Assembly (NCBI GenBank): GCA_029262455.1 | Contig: JAJCZJ010000031.1 | Location: 124,001-188,000, forward strand | Direction: 5' to 3' | Length of the DNA: 64,000 bases | DNA from: Deltaproteobacteria bacterium | GTDB taxonomy: Bacteria > Desulfobacterota > Binatia > HRBIN30 > CADEER01 | Part shown: positions 27,878-36,307 of the stretch, one piece after another | Numbering within the stretch: the first letter of the stretch is position 1 | Layout: each line of letters starts with the position of its first letter | Made by a program: the position numbers and the translations under genes | Notes under the pieces: generated by a model | Told to the model about the DNA's origin: nothing | The model's database searches: none | What the model saw: the letters and a program-made list of their open reading frames with translations, nothing else

Positions 27878-28315
27878 ATGGCGTCAACCCGAAGGCCCTC
27901 GACCAAAAAGCGCTCCGCATCTCGACGCAGAGCGTCGACCAAACTACGCAAAACGCTTGCGCTGGTAGCTCACGACGGCAAGAAGGCCGAGATGCTCGCG
28001 TTCGCATTGGACCATTCCAAGGTCCTCGATCGCTACGACCTGGTCGGCACCAACACGACGAGCAAACTTCTCGAGAGCAAAGGCGGACTAAAGATCCGGG
28101 CCATGCTGTCGGGTCCGCTCGGTGGCGACGCACAGATCGCGGCGATGGTCGCGCAAGGAGAAATCGAAGCGGTCTTTTTCTTTATCGATCCGCTCGGAAA
28201 GCACTCACACGACCCTGACATTCACACCCTCATGCGGATCTGCAACGTCCACGAAGTCCCGCTGGCAACAAACCCCGCAACCGCAAGCTTCGTCATTTCC
28301 GAGAAGACCCTATAA
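27878..28315 (+). CDS. mgsA: Methylglyoxal synthase
   Basis: 145 residues with an extra basic N-terminal tail of about 25 residues. The core has LALVAHDGKKAEML, LVGTNTTSKLLES (phosphate-binding GT-x-T-T), MLSGPLGGDAQIAA with the catalytic Asp, and FFIDPLGKHSHDPDIHTLMR and PLATNPATASFVI. It converts dihydroxyacetone phosphate to methylglyoxal and phosphate, a bypass of lower glycolysis. ATG 27878 is chosen over TTG 27869. It lies 16 bp before the ketosynthase gene, so it may be co-transcribed with it, though no pathway link is evident. Confidence 0.9.
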   Translation: MASTRRPSTKKRSASRRRASTKLRKTLALVAHDGKKAEMLAFALDHSKVLDRYDLVGTNTTSKLLESKGGLKIRAMLSGPLGGDAQIAAMVAQGEIEAVFFFIDPLGKHSHDPDIHTLMRICNVHEVPLATNPATASFVISEKTL

Positions 28316-28331
28316 CGGCACAACCAGGCGC

Positions 28332-29534
28332 ATGACTATCAGCTGCAGACTATCGAAGCTTGGGCTGGTCAACGCCCTGGGGACTTCACACGAAGAAGTC
28401 TCCGCCGGGCTCTTTGCAGGCAACCAGGACGGCCTGGTCAAACGAGACGACATTGTCCCAGATCGTTCGTTCTACTTGGGCGAAGTTCAAGGTCGATTGC
28501 CAGAGATTCCGGACACGCTGGTGCGTTTTCGTTGCCGCAATAATCAACTGTCATTGGCCGCTCTTCAAACGATCGAGAAGGAAGTTCGCACCGCCATCGA
28601 AGCCGTCGGCAGGCATCGCGTTGGGGTGGTGTTCGGCACCAGCACATCCGGTGTCTCCGATGCCGAAGTGGCGTTGCGCTACCAACGAGAGCGCGGCGGA
28701 CTCGCGCCCGGATTCGCTTACGACCAGCTCGAGTTCGGCGGCGGCGCCGGCTTTATCGCCGACTACCTAGACATCTGCGGGCCGACATACACCATCTCGA
28801 CAGCATGCTCGTCGGGCGCACGGGCTCTCGCATCGGCGCGGGCACTGCTCGAGCTGGATGTGTGCGACGCCGTCATCGCCGGAGCTACCGACAGCCTATG
28901 TAATCTTACGATCTTCGGCTTCTCTGCTCTGCAAGCTATCTCCGAAGAAATTACCAACCCGTGCAGCGTGAATCGCAAAGGCTTGACCCTCGGCGAAGCC
29001 TCGGCACTGTTCCTGGTCACCCGCGACGCAGGCGGGATTCAGCTCCTCGGAGTAGGCGAATCGAGTGAGGCCCACCATATGTCGGCACCCGATCCGAGCG
29101 GCGGCGGCGCCGAGACAGCAATGCGCGCTGCCCTCGAGGACGCCGGGGCCGATGCGTCGCAAATCGCATATCTGAACCTCCACGGCACTGGCACACCACT
29201 CAACGACAGCATGGAGTGCGCCGCTGTGGCACGGGTCTTCGGCAACGAACTCCCCTGCTCGTCTACAAAGCCATTGGTCGGTCATACACTCGGCGCCGCC
29301 GGCGCTACCGAAGCCGCCTTCTGTTGGCTTGCCTTACAAGCTGCGGATCTCGAGCTACCCCTCATCCCGCATCGATGGGACGGTGCACGCGATCCGGAGC
29401 TCGCACCGATCAACCTCGTCGAGTCCAGCCACAGCTCCAGCCCCAGCCCCAAGGGCGCCTCGCTCGTCGCCACCAACTCCTTCGGCTTCGGCGGCAACAA
29501 CTGTGTCCTCATCTTCGGACGGGAGACCCCGTGA
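28332..29534 (+). CDS. Beta-ketoacyl-ACP synthase (aryl polyene-type KS)
   Basis: 400 residues of FabF/KAS II fold with the full catalytic triad: Cys159 in ISTACSSGA, His284 in NLHGTGTPLND and His318 in STKPLVGHTLGAAG. The C-terminal signature SFGFGGNNCVLIF is intact. It would extend an acyl chain with malonyl-ACP, as the ApeO/ApeR ketosynthases do in aryl polyene clusters. The true start is ATG 28332; the frame is open further upstream but overlaps mgsA. The next gene encodes a second, shorter KS-like protein. Confidence 0.88.
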   Translation: MTISCRLSKLGLVNALGTSHEEVSAGLFAGNQDGLVKRDDIVPDRSFYLGEVQGRLPEIPDTLVRFRCRNNQLSLAALQTIEKEVRTAIEAVGRHRVGVVFGTSTSGVSDAEVALRYQRERGGLAPGFAYDQLEFGGGAGFIADYLDICGPTYTISTACSSGARALASARALLELDVCDAVIAGATDSLCNLTIFGFSALQAISEEITNPCSVNRKGLTLGEASALFLVTRDAGGIQLLGVGESSEAHHMSAPDPSGGGAETAMRAALEDAGADASQIAYLNLHGTGTPLNDSMECAAVARVFGNELPCSSTKPLVGHTLGAAGATEAAFCWLALQAADLELPLIPHRWDGARDPELAPINLVESSHSSSPSPKGASLVATNSFGFGGNNCVLIFGRETP

Positions 29535-29613
29535 GCGAAGCGAGGTCAGCGGCTGGCCCTCAGAAGCCTCGGCGAAGGAGAGAGCGCGAAGCGCGTACGG
29601 GAGCAAGCTCACC

Positions 29614-30339
29614 ATGCTAGGCGCTGTCGTCGTGCGGACATCGGCGTGGGCTCCGGGCATCGAGTCAGCCGCAGCCGTCCGAGCCTGGATCGAAAACCCA
29701 CAGCCCCTCGCGGCAACGGGACATCCGGACGCGAAGTTTCTCCCAGCGATGCTTCGTCGCCGCTGCACGCCGCTGACGAGAATCATGCTCACTGCCGCGC
29801 ACGAATGCTGTGACAATGCTGCGCAAGAGGTGCGCACCGTCTTTGCTTCTCGTCACGGCAGCATCAACGAATCCATCGGACTTCTCGAAGCGATCGCCGC
29901 ATCGGGTCGCCTTTCGGCGGCGACGTTCAGCCACAGCGTTCACAACGCGCAAGCAGGGCTGTTTTCCATTGCTTCCAGCAATCGCCAGGCGTCAAGTTCT
30001 ATAGCGGCGCAGCAAGACAGCTTTCCGACGGGCTTTCTCGAAGCAATGACTCATCTACAACGCGACCCAGACCGTCCGGTACTGCTGGTGATGGGCGATG
30101 TCCCCCTAGCGGAAGCGTTCGCTCCGCTCGTCGACGAACCCGCCGCCTCGTATGCTGTGGCGATGCTATTGGCGAAAAACGGCAACGGTCCGCACATTTC
30201 GCTGCGCATCGAACCCGGGGAAAAGTCGATCGCCTCCCCACCTTGGCCCGCCGCGTTCCAATTTCTGCACTGGCTCGCTTCGACAGACTCAGAGTTGTCG
30301 ATCCCCACCCCCGGCCGGATCTGGCGCTTCTCGCGCTAG
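29614..30339 (+). CDS. Ketosynthase-like partner / chain-length-factor type protein (ApeC-like)
   Basis: 241 residues, well short of a full ketosynthase (~400). It matches the N-terminal Ketoacyl-synt_2 family found in aryl polyene and flexirubin clusters: PAMLRRRCTPLTRIMLTAAHECC, VFASRHGSINESIGLLEAI, and FSHSVHNAQAGLFSIAS, where an active-site Cys would be expected and is absent. Such proteins probably pair with the KS as a chain-length factor. ATG 29614 is preceded by GGGAGC nine bases upstream. It follows the KS by 79 bp and ends 16 bp from the convergent membrane-protein gene. Confidence 0.78.
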   Translation: MLGAVVVRTSAWAPGIESAAAVRAWIENPQPLAATGHPDAKFLPAMLRRRCTPLTRIMLTAAHECCDNAAQEVRTVFASRHGSINESIGLLEAIAASGRLSAATFSHSVHNAQAGLFSIASSNRQASSSIAAQQDSFPTGFLEAMTHLQRDPDRPVLLVMGDVPLAEAFAPLVDEPAASYAVAMLLAKNGNGPHISLRIEPGEKSIASPPWPAAFQFLHWLASTDSELSIPTPGRIWRFSR

Positions 30340-30355
30340 GAAAGTTCCGCACCGC

Positions 30356-31135
30356 TCACGGCGGCGGCATCCCGAGTTCTTCGCGCTTACGGCGGATGTA
30401 CTCCATCGACAGCCGACCCATCCGGGTGTCTTCGGCAGGAAACAATCGCGACCAGATGCGATCGAACAGGTTGTTGTGGAAGTAATAGCGGAACCACCAC
30501 TTGCGAACGACGAAATCGACTGCACAGATCGCACCGATCAGGGCAAATACGATCCACCCCGTGTACGATCGCCACATCTCGACACGCCCGGTAAGAGCCA
30601 ACCACGAAATGACTACTGCGTTGACGGCAAAGAACAGGCTCCAACCAACTGTGCTCTTACGGCAGTACGGCTTAATGAAGTCGGGAGCGAACGGAACGAT
30701 GAACTTCGCGACATGCTCGACCATCGACACTGACTGCTGCAAGGTATCCAAAAACAGTTTGCACAGCATCAAGTAGATCAATGCCGGCACCAGCAGGAGG
30801 TACCGAAGATCCTCGGTGACAGCGGTCACCAGAGCGATACCGAGCATCATCAGGTGCGGAAGAGACAGCAACTGAATCGGAATTCCCATCGCACGCCGCA
30901 CCAATGCAAAGAAGATGCCGTAAACAACCAGTCCCAACGCCCCGGCACGGACCCCGGCGCGGGCAATGAGCCATTCAAAGAGAAACGGGTATGCGAATAT
31001 CCCGACGGTCAGCAACGTACCGAGCCCCACTTGAATCAGAGTCGGCTGGAAGCTGCCCGGCGCGACGACTTCAGCTCCCTGCTTCGGTTCGACGCCAGCT
31101 AACGAATCGCTCGACTCAGGCAAGCGGCTGCTCAC
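30356..31135 (-). CDS. COG4648-type inner-membrane protein of aryl polyene clusters
   Basis: 259 residues with six or seven hydrophobic segments and a charged tail (MGRLSMEYIRRKREELGMPPP). Membrane proteins of this kind recur in aryl polyene and flexirubin gene clusters. The function is not established, but a role in assembly or transport of the lipid-linked polyene is likely. Its start overlaps the end of the flavin enzyme gene by 20 bp, which puts it firmly in the same - strand operon. It is the last gene of that operon and converges with the KS-like gene. Confidence 0.68.
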   Translation of the reverse strand: MSSRLPESSDSLAGVEPKQGAEVVAPGSFQPTLIQVGLGTLLTVGIFAYPFLFEWLIARAGVRAGALGLVVYGIFFALVRRAMGIPIQLLSLPHLMMLGIALVTAVTEDLRYLLLVPALIYLMLCKLFLDTLQQSVSMVEHVAKFIVPFAPDFIKPYCRKSTVGWSLFFAVNAVVISWLALTGRVEMWRSYTGWIVFALIGAICAVDFVVRKWWFRYYFHNNLFDRIWSRLFPAEDTRMGRLSMEYIRRKREELGMPPP

Positions 31136-32675
31136 TCATGAAGGACTGCAATGGACGGTGTACGGTCGCTTCCTCCTCGCCGAGTAACTCATGGGCCCGG
31201 CAAAGAACGCGGTTAAAAATCTGCTCGGTCTTGCGCAGCACATCCCGGCGCGAGCGCGTCGTCCCAACTTGGTCGACGAAATCAATGTTCTCGAGCCCGT
31301 AGGAGAAACCTCCGACATTGGCTCGGTGATACAAGCCTCGGTCGCGCAACGAGGCCTCGACTTGGCGGAACAGCAAGGAGAAATTGCGCAATGCTTGCAG
31401 CACAAACGGTCGCATCCGTTGTTGTCGACGCAAGAAGCGCGCGTCGAGGTGTTGGTCCTGCATGTACGGCGATACCCAGAGGTTGTAATAGCAGCCGATA
31501 TCGAGGTCCCACTTCATGCGCATGAGATCGAAGCTGCCCATCCCTCCGTACAACCCGCGGTAGAGCAGCATCGCCGACTCGTGACGGAAGTGCATGAAGC
31601 CCTCATACAGATCGAGGCGCTCAGCGATCGAGTCGTCACCTTCGCCGGCAAAGTCGCGTTCGATCAGGTCACAAAGAAAGTCGTTCTCCAACGCGATAAA
31701 ATCCGAGCCGGGGCTGTAAAAGGGGTCGGCCGACGTCGCCGCCTCTCCGGTCAGACCCCAACGCTCGGTCGAAAAGAACTGCTTCGTCCCGTACGCAATC
31801 TGCGAGAAGCTCCCACAATCGACGATCTCTGCGTTGCCCAGAAGCTCTTCGATGCCACGATGCTTGCGCAGGAAGGCACGGAACCCGTCGGCTGTGCGAA
31901 CTTCTCTGCCGCGGGCAATATCTCCGACGAGGCCTACGCTGGTAACCCCGCCGCGCAGCGGAATGACCCAGAACCAATAGCCCGGATACCAGAAGTGCAG
32001 CGTCGAAAGCCGGCGCGACGTGTGCCGAACACGGCCGCGCCATTCTTCGGTCCCCAGCTGATCGACATCCGCTACGCCGCGAAAACGCGCCCACACCGAT
32101 CCAACATGGTGCTCCGATTCCGGCAACCGCAGGTCGCGCTGCTTGGCAATCACGCCGGCTCGTCCGCCGGCATCGATCAGCCAACGCGCCTCAACATCCG
32201 ACTTTTCGCCGTCGCGCTCAACGACGAAGCGGTGCTGACGACTCGGATCGAGCTCGACCGCTTCAACGCGCGCCCCTGTGTAGACATCGACACCGATGCC
32301 GGCGACCATCTCGAGCAGATCGGTTTCCAAGCGCGCGCGATCGATCTGGAATGCCGGGTGGAACGGCAAATTGATCGGCCCTATCTCCGACATCTGGGTC
32401 AACGGAGTCTCGCACTCGACGTCGTCGAAGAAATAGCGCAAGCCGTTCTTCGGCACATGGTTCTCGTACAGATAGCCACTCAACTGGTGCCGGCGAATCA
32501 AATGGTTGGAGGCAATCTCAACCAATGATTCGCCAACTTTGTAAGACCGCTCCGTACTCTTCTCAAAGAGACCGATGTCGAGCGAAGGTCTCGCACGCTT
32601 CAGTTGGCGGGCGAGCAATGAGCCCGCCATGCCGCCACCAATAACGGCAACGTCGTAGGTACGCCGCTGCAACAT
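31116..32675 (-). CDS. Flavin-dependent halogenase-like oxidoreductase
   Basis: 519 residues, the usual size of tryptophan-halogenase family enzymes. The FAD site is DVAVIGGGMAGSLLARQL at residues 8-25, followed by SYKVGESLVEIA, and residues 234-239 read WFWVIP, matching the W-x-W-x-I-P motif associated with flavin halogenases and their suppression of monooxygenation. Xanthomonadin and flexirubin clusters carry related enzymes, and xanthomonadins are brominated, so a ring-halogenating role is plausible. I did not identify the catalytic Lys with certainty. The start overlaps the ketoreductase stop (TAATG). Confidence 0.8.
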   Translation of the reverse strand: MLQRRTYDVAVIGGGMAGSLLARQLKRARPSLDIGLFEKSTERSYKVGESLVEIASNHLIRRHQLSGYLYENHVPKNGLRYFFDDVECETPLTQMSEIGPINLPFHPAFQIDRARLETDLLEMVAGIGVDVYTGARVEAVELDPSRQHRFVVERDGEKSDVEARWLIDAGGRAGVIAKQRDLRLPESEHHVGSVWARFRGVADVDQLGTEEWRGRVRHTSRRLSTLHFWYPGYWFWVIPLRGGVTSVGLVGDIARGREVRTADGFRAFLRKHRGIEELLGNAEIVDCGSFSQIAYGTKQFFSTERWGLTGEAATSADPFYSPGSDFIALENDFLCDLIERDFAGEGDDSIAERLDLYEGFMHFRHESAMLLYRGLYGGMGSFDLMRMKWDLDIGCYYNLWVSPYMQDQHLDARFLRRQQRMRPFVLQALRNFSLLFRQVEASLRDRGLYHRANVGGFSYGLENIDFVDQVGTTRSRRDVLRKTEQIFNRVLCRAHELLGEEEATVHRPLQSFMSEQPLA

Positions 32676-33430
32676 TACATCATGCCCCCGTTCACAGAGA
32701 TGGTCTCGCCGGTGATGTAAGCCGCCCCTTCGCTGAAGAGAAACGCCACCACGGCCGCAACCTCTTCAGGTTTGCCAAGACGGCGCATCGGAATCATTGC
32801 GGCCAGACCCTCGACCATCGCGCCATCGAGCATTTCGGTTTCGATCAGGCCCGGGGCCACACAGTTCACGGTAATCTTGCGCTTCGCCAGTTCTTGCGCC
32901 AGCGATTTCGCCGCCCCGATCAGGCCCGCCTTCGAGGCCGCGTAGCTGACCTGGCCGCGATTCCCGGACAAACCGGCGAGCGAGGTCATCGCGACAATCC
33001 GGCCACCGCGGCGGCTTCGGATCATCGGCATCGTCAACGGCTGGAGCACGTTATAGAACGCATCGAGGTTCGTCCGCAGGACACGGTCCCAATCCTCACC
33101 CTTGATCGACGGAAACGCCGCGTCGGCACGAATCCCCGCGTTGCAGACCACTCCGTAGTAGGCACCGTTCACCTCGATGTCCGCTGCGAGCGCCGCAGCA
33201 CTCTTATCGCGATCGGCAACGTCGAACGGAAGCAGGGTCGCCACGCGGCCACGCTCTTCGACTTCGGTAGCCACGGCTTTCGCCGCGTCCGCGTTCGACC
33301 GATAGTTGATCACGACATCGAATCCCGCATCGGCGAGCGACACACACACCGCCTTGCCGATGCCGCGGCTGCCACCAGTCACCAGAACCCGGCGCGGCGC
33401 GTCTGCGTCCACTTTGCTGCGCGGACTCAT
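32675..33430 (-). CDS. 3-oxoacyl-ACP reductase (FabG/ApeQ type)
   Basis: 251 residues of the short-chain dehydrogenase family. The cofactor loop is TGGSRGIGKAV (residues 19-29), then VVCNAGIRADAAF, and the catalytic set is Ser in VAMTSLAG, Tyr and Lys in YAASK. The end VNGGMM is typical of FabG. It reduces 3-ketoacyl-ACP with NADPH in each elongation round. It couples to the flavin enzyme gene by a 1-bp overlap and follows the dehydratase gene by 56 bp. Its placement makes it the cluster's own ketoreductase rather than the housekeeping FabG. Confidence 0.92.
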   Translation of the reverse strand: MSPRSKVDADAPRRVLVTGGSRGIGKAVCVSLADAGFDVVINYRSNADAAKAVATEVEERGRVATLLPFDVADRDKSAAALAADIEVNGAYYGVVCNAGIRADAAFPSIKGEDWDRVLRTNLDAFYNVLQPLTMPMIRSRRGGRIVAMTSLAGLSGNRGQVSYAASKAGLIGAAKSLAQELAKRKITVNCVAPGLIETEMLDGAMVEGLAAMIPMRRLGKPEEVAAVVAFLFSEGAAYITGETISVNGGMM

Positions 33431-33486
33431 TTTGGTTGTGCTCCCGTGCGCGCTGCGCGCTCCGTTGAGCTCGCTTCGCTCATCAA

Positions 33487-33927
33487 TCAGCCCTCCGGCC
33501 CATCGGCGAGAAGATAGACATTGATACGCGCGCTGGCGAGCAGCTCCTTGGTTTGGTCATCGAGAATCTCACAGGCGAACGATAGCATCTGGCTGCCGGC
33601 GTGCACACGACGGGCAGACACCCGCAACTGCTGGCCGGGGCGAAAACAATCGGCCGCCAGCTCCAGCTTGCGCGTGCCGAGCAACAGTCCCGCGCGCGGC
33701 GACTCACCTGCCGCGCGACCGACTAAGCCGCCGTGTACTGCAGCGCATTGCGCCATGTACTCGAGCCCAACCCACGCCGGCACAACGCCATGATCGTCGA
33801 GGAACAGTCGGCTGTCGGTGGGATCTGCTGTACAGGTGGTTTGTTCCGCATCGTGCTCGCACACCTCGCGCAACAACAACATCGGCCCACTGTGCGGGAC
33901 CAGATCTCCGAGTTCAGGATAGCTCAT
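33487..33927 (-). CDS. Hotdog-fold 3-hydroxyacyl-ACP dehydratase (ApeP-like)
   Basis: 146 residues. It begins LGDLVPHSGPMLLLREVCEHD, the PHSGPM-x-LL signature of ApeP-like dehydratases, and continues with PAWVGLEYMAQCAAVHGGL, the central hotdog helix carrying the catalytic acid region. It dehydrates 3-hydroxyacyl-ACP to the enoyl form, giving the conjugated polyene when no enoyl reductase acts. No enoyl reductase is present in the window. It is the first gene of the - strand sub-operon 33927-30356 and diverges from the ABC ATPase gene 151 bp away. Confidence 0.85.
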   Translation of the reverse strand: MSYPELGDLVPHSGPMLLLREVCEHDAEQTTCTADPTDSRLFLDDHGVVPAWVGLEYMAQCAAVHGGLVGRAAGESPRAGLLLGTRKLELAADCFRPGQQLRVSARRVHAGSQMLSFACEILDDQTKELLASARINVYLLADGPEG

Positions 33928-34078
33928 CGGTACAGTCGCCAGACCCTAGCAGCCGACAGCAGTGCCGGCATCCGGGGGAACTCCCTTCGCCAGATTTTCC
34001 CCGAGATTCAATAAATGTCACTTCGGTATCGCTAGTCGACTGTTAGAATTATCCGGATATCTGCCCAAAAGAGAGCTG

Positions 34079-34858
34079 ATGATCGAGATTCGCAACGTCA
34101 CCCAACACTACACCACCCGTCCCGTCCTGCGAGACGTCTCAGTGACCATTGAGCAGGGACAGCTCGTCGCGGTCATGGGTGCCAACGGCATGGGCAAAAG
34201 TACTCTGCTGGGCGTGATCGCTGGCACACTTGCACCCTTCCGCGGTGAAATAGCGATCGACGGAAAGGTCCGCCGGTCGACCCCCGAGCAGGAGCTCGCG
34301 ATCCGCAAGCGGGTCGTCTACCTACCCGACCACCCCTGGCTGCCGAGCGAACAGACTCCCAAGGAGTTTCTTCTAGCCGTCGGCCGGCTCTACGACATCG
34401 AAGAAGCGCGCCTCTTCGATCACGTCGATCGGCTCGTAGACTTGTTCCACCTAGAGGACGTCGCCAATAGTACGATCCACAGCCTCTCGAACGGCCAACG
34501 CAAGAAGACGGCAATCGCCTCGGCCCTGGTAACCGAGGCTCCCTACCTGATCCTCGACGAACCATTCACCGGCGGCCTCGATCCCTCCGGCATCATCGCC
34601 CTCAAGCACGTTCTACGAGGACTCGCCGACCGCGCAGACACGACCGTCGTCATCGCCTCCCAACTCCCCGAAATCGTCGAAGCCCTAGCCCACCGAGTTA
34701 TCGTAATGACCAACGGCAAGGTCGAGCTCGACGAAGAACTATCCAAGCTCACCGAAATCGACGGCAAACAAGTCAGCCTGAGCGAAGCCCTCGACCACAT
34801 CATCCATTCCGAATCCCTGGAACGAATTCGTCGTTACACCGAGGGCCAGTCCAGATGA
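34079..34858 (+). CDS. ABC transporter ATP-binding protein
   Basis: 259 residues with Walker A GANGMGKST, signature LSNGQRKKTAIASAL and Walker B YLILDEPFTGGLDP. The H-loop position reads VVIASQLPE, with Gln in place of the switch His, so hydrolysis may be altered. I chose ATG 34079; the frame is open to 33962. It overlaps the membrane-protein gene by 4 bp (ATGA). The pair sits on + between two halves of the aryl polyene-type operon. It could export a product or be an unrelated insertion. Confidence 0.82.
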   Translation: MIEIRNVTQHYTTRPVLRDVSVTIEQGQLVAVMGANGMGKSTLLGVIAGTLAPFRGEIAIDGKVRRSTPEQELAIRKRVVYLPDHPWLPSEQTPKEFLLAVGRLYDIEEARLFDHVDRLVDLFHLEDVANSTIHSLSNGQRKKTAIASALVTEAPYLILDEPFTGGLDPSGIIALKHVLRGLADRADTTVVIASQLPEIVEALAHRVIVMTNGKVELDEELSKLTEIDGKQVSLSEALDHIIHSESLERIRRYTEGQSR

Positions 34859-36006
34859 GACTGCTACGACGCCTACGCCCGCCAACTCCGCTGGACATCG
34901 GGGTCTCCGTAGCCGTGGTCTTCTACTGTGCAGTCTGGTTCTTCGATTTTTGGCGGGTATCCACTGACGGCTGGATCGCCGTACTGACGCGACCGAGCAA
35001 AGCGTTACTGGGACTCCAAGCGTTTCCCCTAATCGTGGTCTCGTTTCTGTACGGCTTCTTACGCGCCGGGATCGTCCATCCCTTCTTTCGAGCCGAGTAT
35101 CGGAAGTGGCTCGAGCGAACGCACTGGTCGAGGTCCTACCCACTGCCGCTCGGGCCAATCGATCCGACTGTCGCCGACGGTCTGGTCCTCGTGCTAATCA
35201 CCCTGGCCTCGACGCGGACACTCGCTCCGCCGCTACTCCCGGTAAGCATCACGATCCTGGGATACGCGGCAACGGTCATGGCAGCCTCGTTCGCAACCGG
35301 AGGACGCGCAGGCCCGTTCGCGATCGCCGTCCTATTGGGCGCCGTACCCCAGACCCAAGACCACCCGTACGTACTCATCGCAGTCTTCGCGGCGCTATAT
35401 GTAGCACTCAGGCTCGACCTCGAGGCAACGCTCAGTCGCTGGCCCTGGAGAATCTCATTCGACCCATCGTTCAAAATCGACATCGATGACGTTGGAGGGG
35501 TCACCGCCGTCTCGCCCACCACCACAAGTCAACGCCGCCTCGGCTGGCCGTACTCGCGGCTATCCCCAGCGCCGCACTCACCCGTCACGACGAGGGAAGA
35601 CAGAATCTGTCTGACCATCATCTTCGCTTGGTGGGTCACAGCAACCGGCGACGTGAGCGACATCGTCGGTCGATTCCCTCTGGCCCTCGTTGTCCTTCGA
35701 ATCGTACGACTACTCGTATCTCACCGTCCGCCGATTTCCCTTTGGGGCCGGTTGCGCACCGGGCGACTCTTGATCCCCGGATACGACTCAGCATTCATCG
35801 CCCCACTCGTTTCGGCCTGTTGTATCTTCGAGCTCCCAGCCATCGGTACTAGCTTGGGTTGGCCAACTCCAATCGCATTCGGTGTATCCGCCGGAATCGG
35901 ACTGGCGTTACTGTTCACTATCCCGCCGCGCATAGAAGACTGGACACTGTCGGGGTCGTGCAGCATCTCCAGCAGATTCGACAAAAGAGTCTACACGCAA
36001 CTCTAA
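34855..36006 (+). CDS. Multi-spanning membrane protein, presumed ABC permease
   Basis: 383 residues with about nine hydrophobic segments and no recognised family signature. It is translationally coupled (ATGA) to the ABC ATPase gene, so it is the likely membrane partner. A central hydrophilic stretch (residues 200-245, KIDIDDVGGVTAV onward) probably lies in the cytoplasm. No substrate can be assigned. It ends before a 300-bp tract holding a decayed copy of the convergent acyltransferase gene's end. Confidence 0.55.
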   Translation: MRLLRRLRPPTPLDIGVSVAVVFYCAVWFFDFWRVSTDGWIAVLTRPSKALLGLQAFPLIVVSFLYGFLRAGIVHPFFRAEYRKWLERTHWSRSYPLPLGPIDPTVADGLVLVLITLASTRTLAPPLLPVSITILGYAATVMAASFATGGRAGPFAIAVLLGAVPQTQDHPYVLIAVFAALYVALRLDLEATLSRWPWRISFDPSFKIDIDDVGGVTAVSPTTTSQRRLGWPYSRLSPAPHSPVTTREDRICLTIIFAWWVTATGDVSDIVGRFPLALVVLRIVRLLVSHRPPISLWGRLRTGRLLIPGYDSAFIAPLVSACCIFELPAIGTSLGWPTPIAFGVSAGIGLALLFTIPPRIEDWTLSGSCSISSRFDKRVYTQL

Positions 36007-36050
36007 TACCCCCTATCACGCCTGATCTTGCTGCATGCGAAGCATCCGCG

Positions 36051-36114
36051 TTCATCCGTGGCCCCCTCAACGCTCGCCTAGTAGAGGTAGAAATTGAACC
36101 ACTGCAGCGGCCAC
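36051..36114 (-). repeat. Decayed duplicate of the acyltransferase 3' end
   Basis: 64 bases here match 36317-36380, inside the end of the downstream LpxL-like gene, at 60 of 64 positions. The copy on - would encode the same QWFNFYFYW-like ending but is interrupted and has no gene around it. The intervening 200 bp (36115-36316) shows no clear similarity or gene. This looks like the remnant of a tandem duplication of an acyltransferase gene. Confidence 0.85.
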
Positions 36115-36307
36115 GAAACAGTGCAGGGACGATCCGAGAAAACCAGATCCGCTACGCGGCTCGGGCGGAGCCTCCGCCCTCCATTTATCTCGATGCACCT
36201 CCACCGAAATCAAGAACCAGCACAGCGAGCACCACTCTTAGCCTCAGCCTTTCATCTCGATCGGCGTTCACCTCATCAGCGGTTTTGCTCCGGCCATCCG
36301 CCGCGGC

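Noticed and set aside
31191-32528. A 445-codon open frame on + opposite the flavin halogenase-like gene
   Set aside because: It is antisense to a gene with clear family motifs, has no such motifs itself and lacks a good ribosome binding site. High GC content leaves long antisense frames open.
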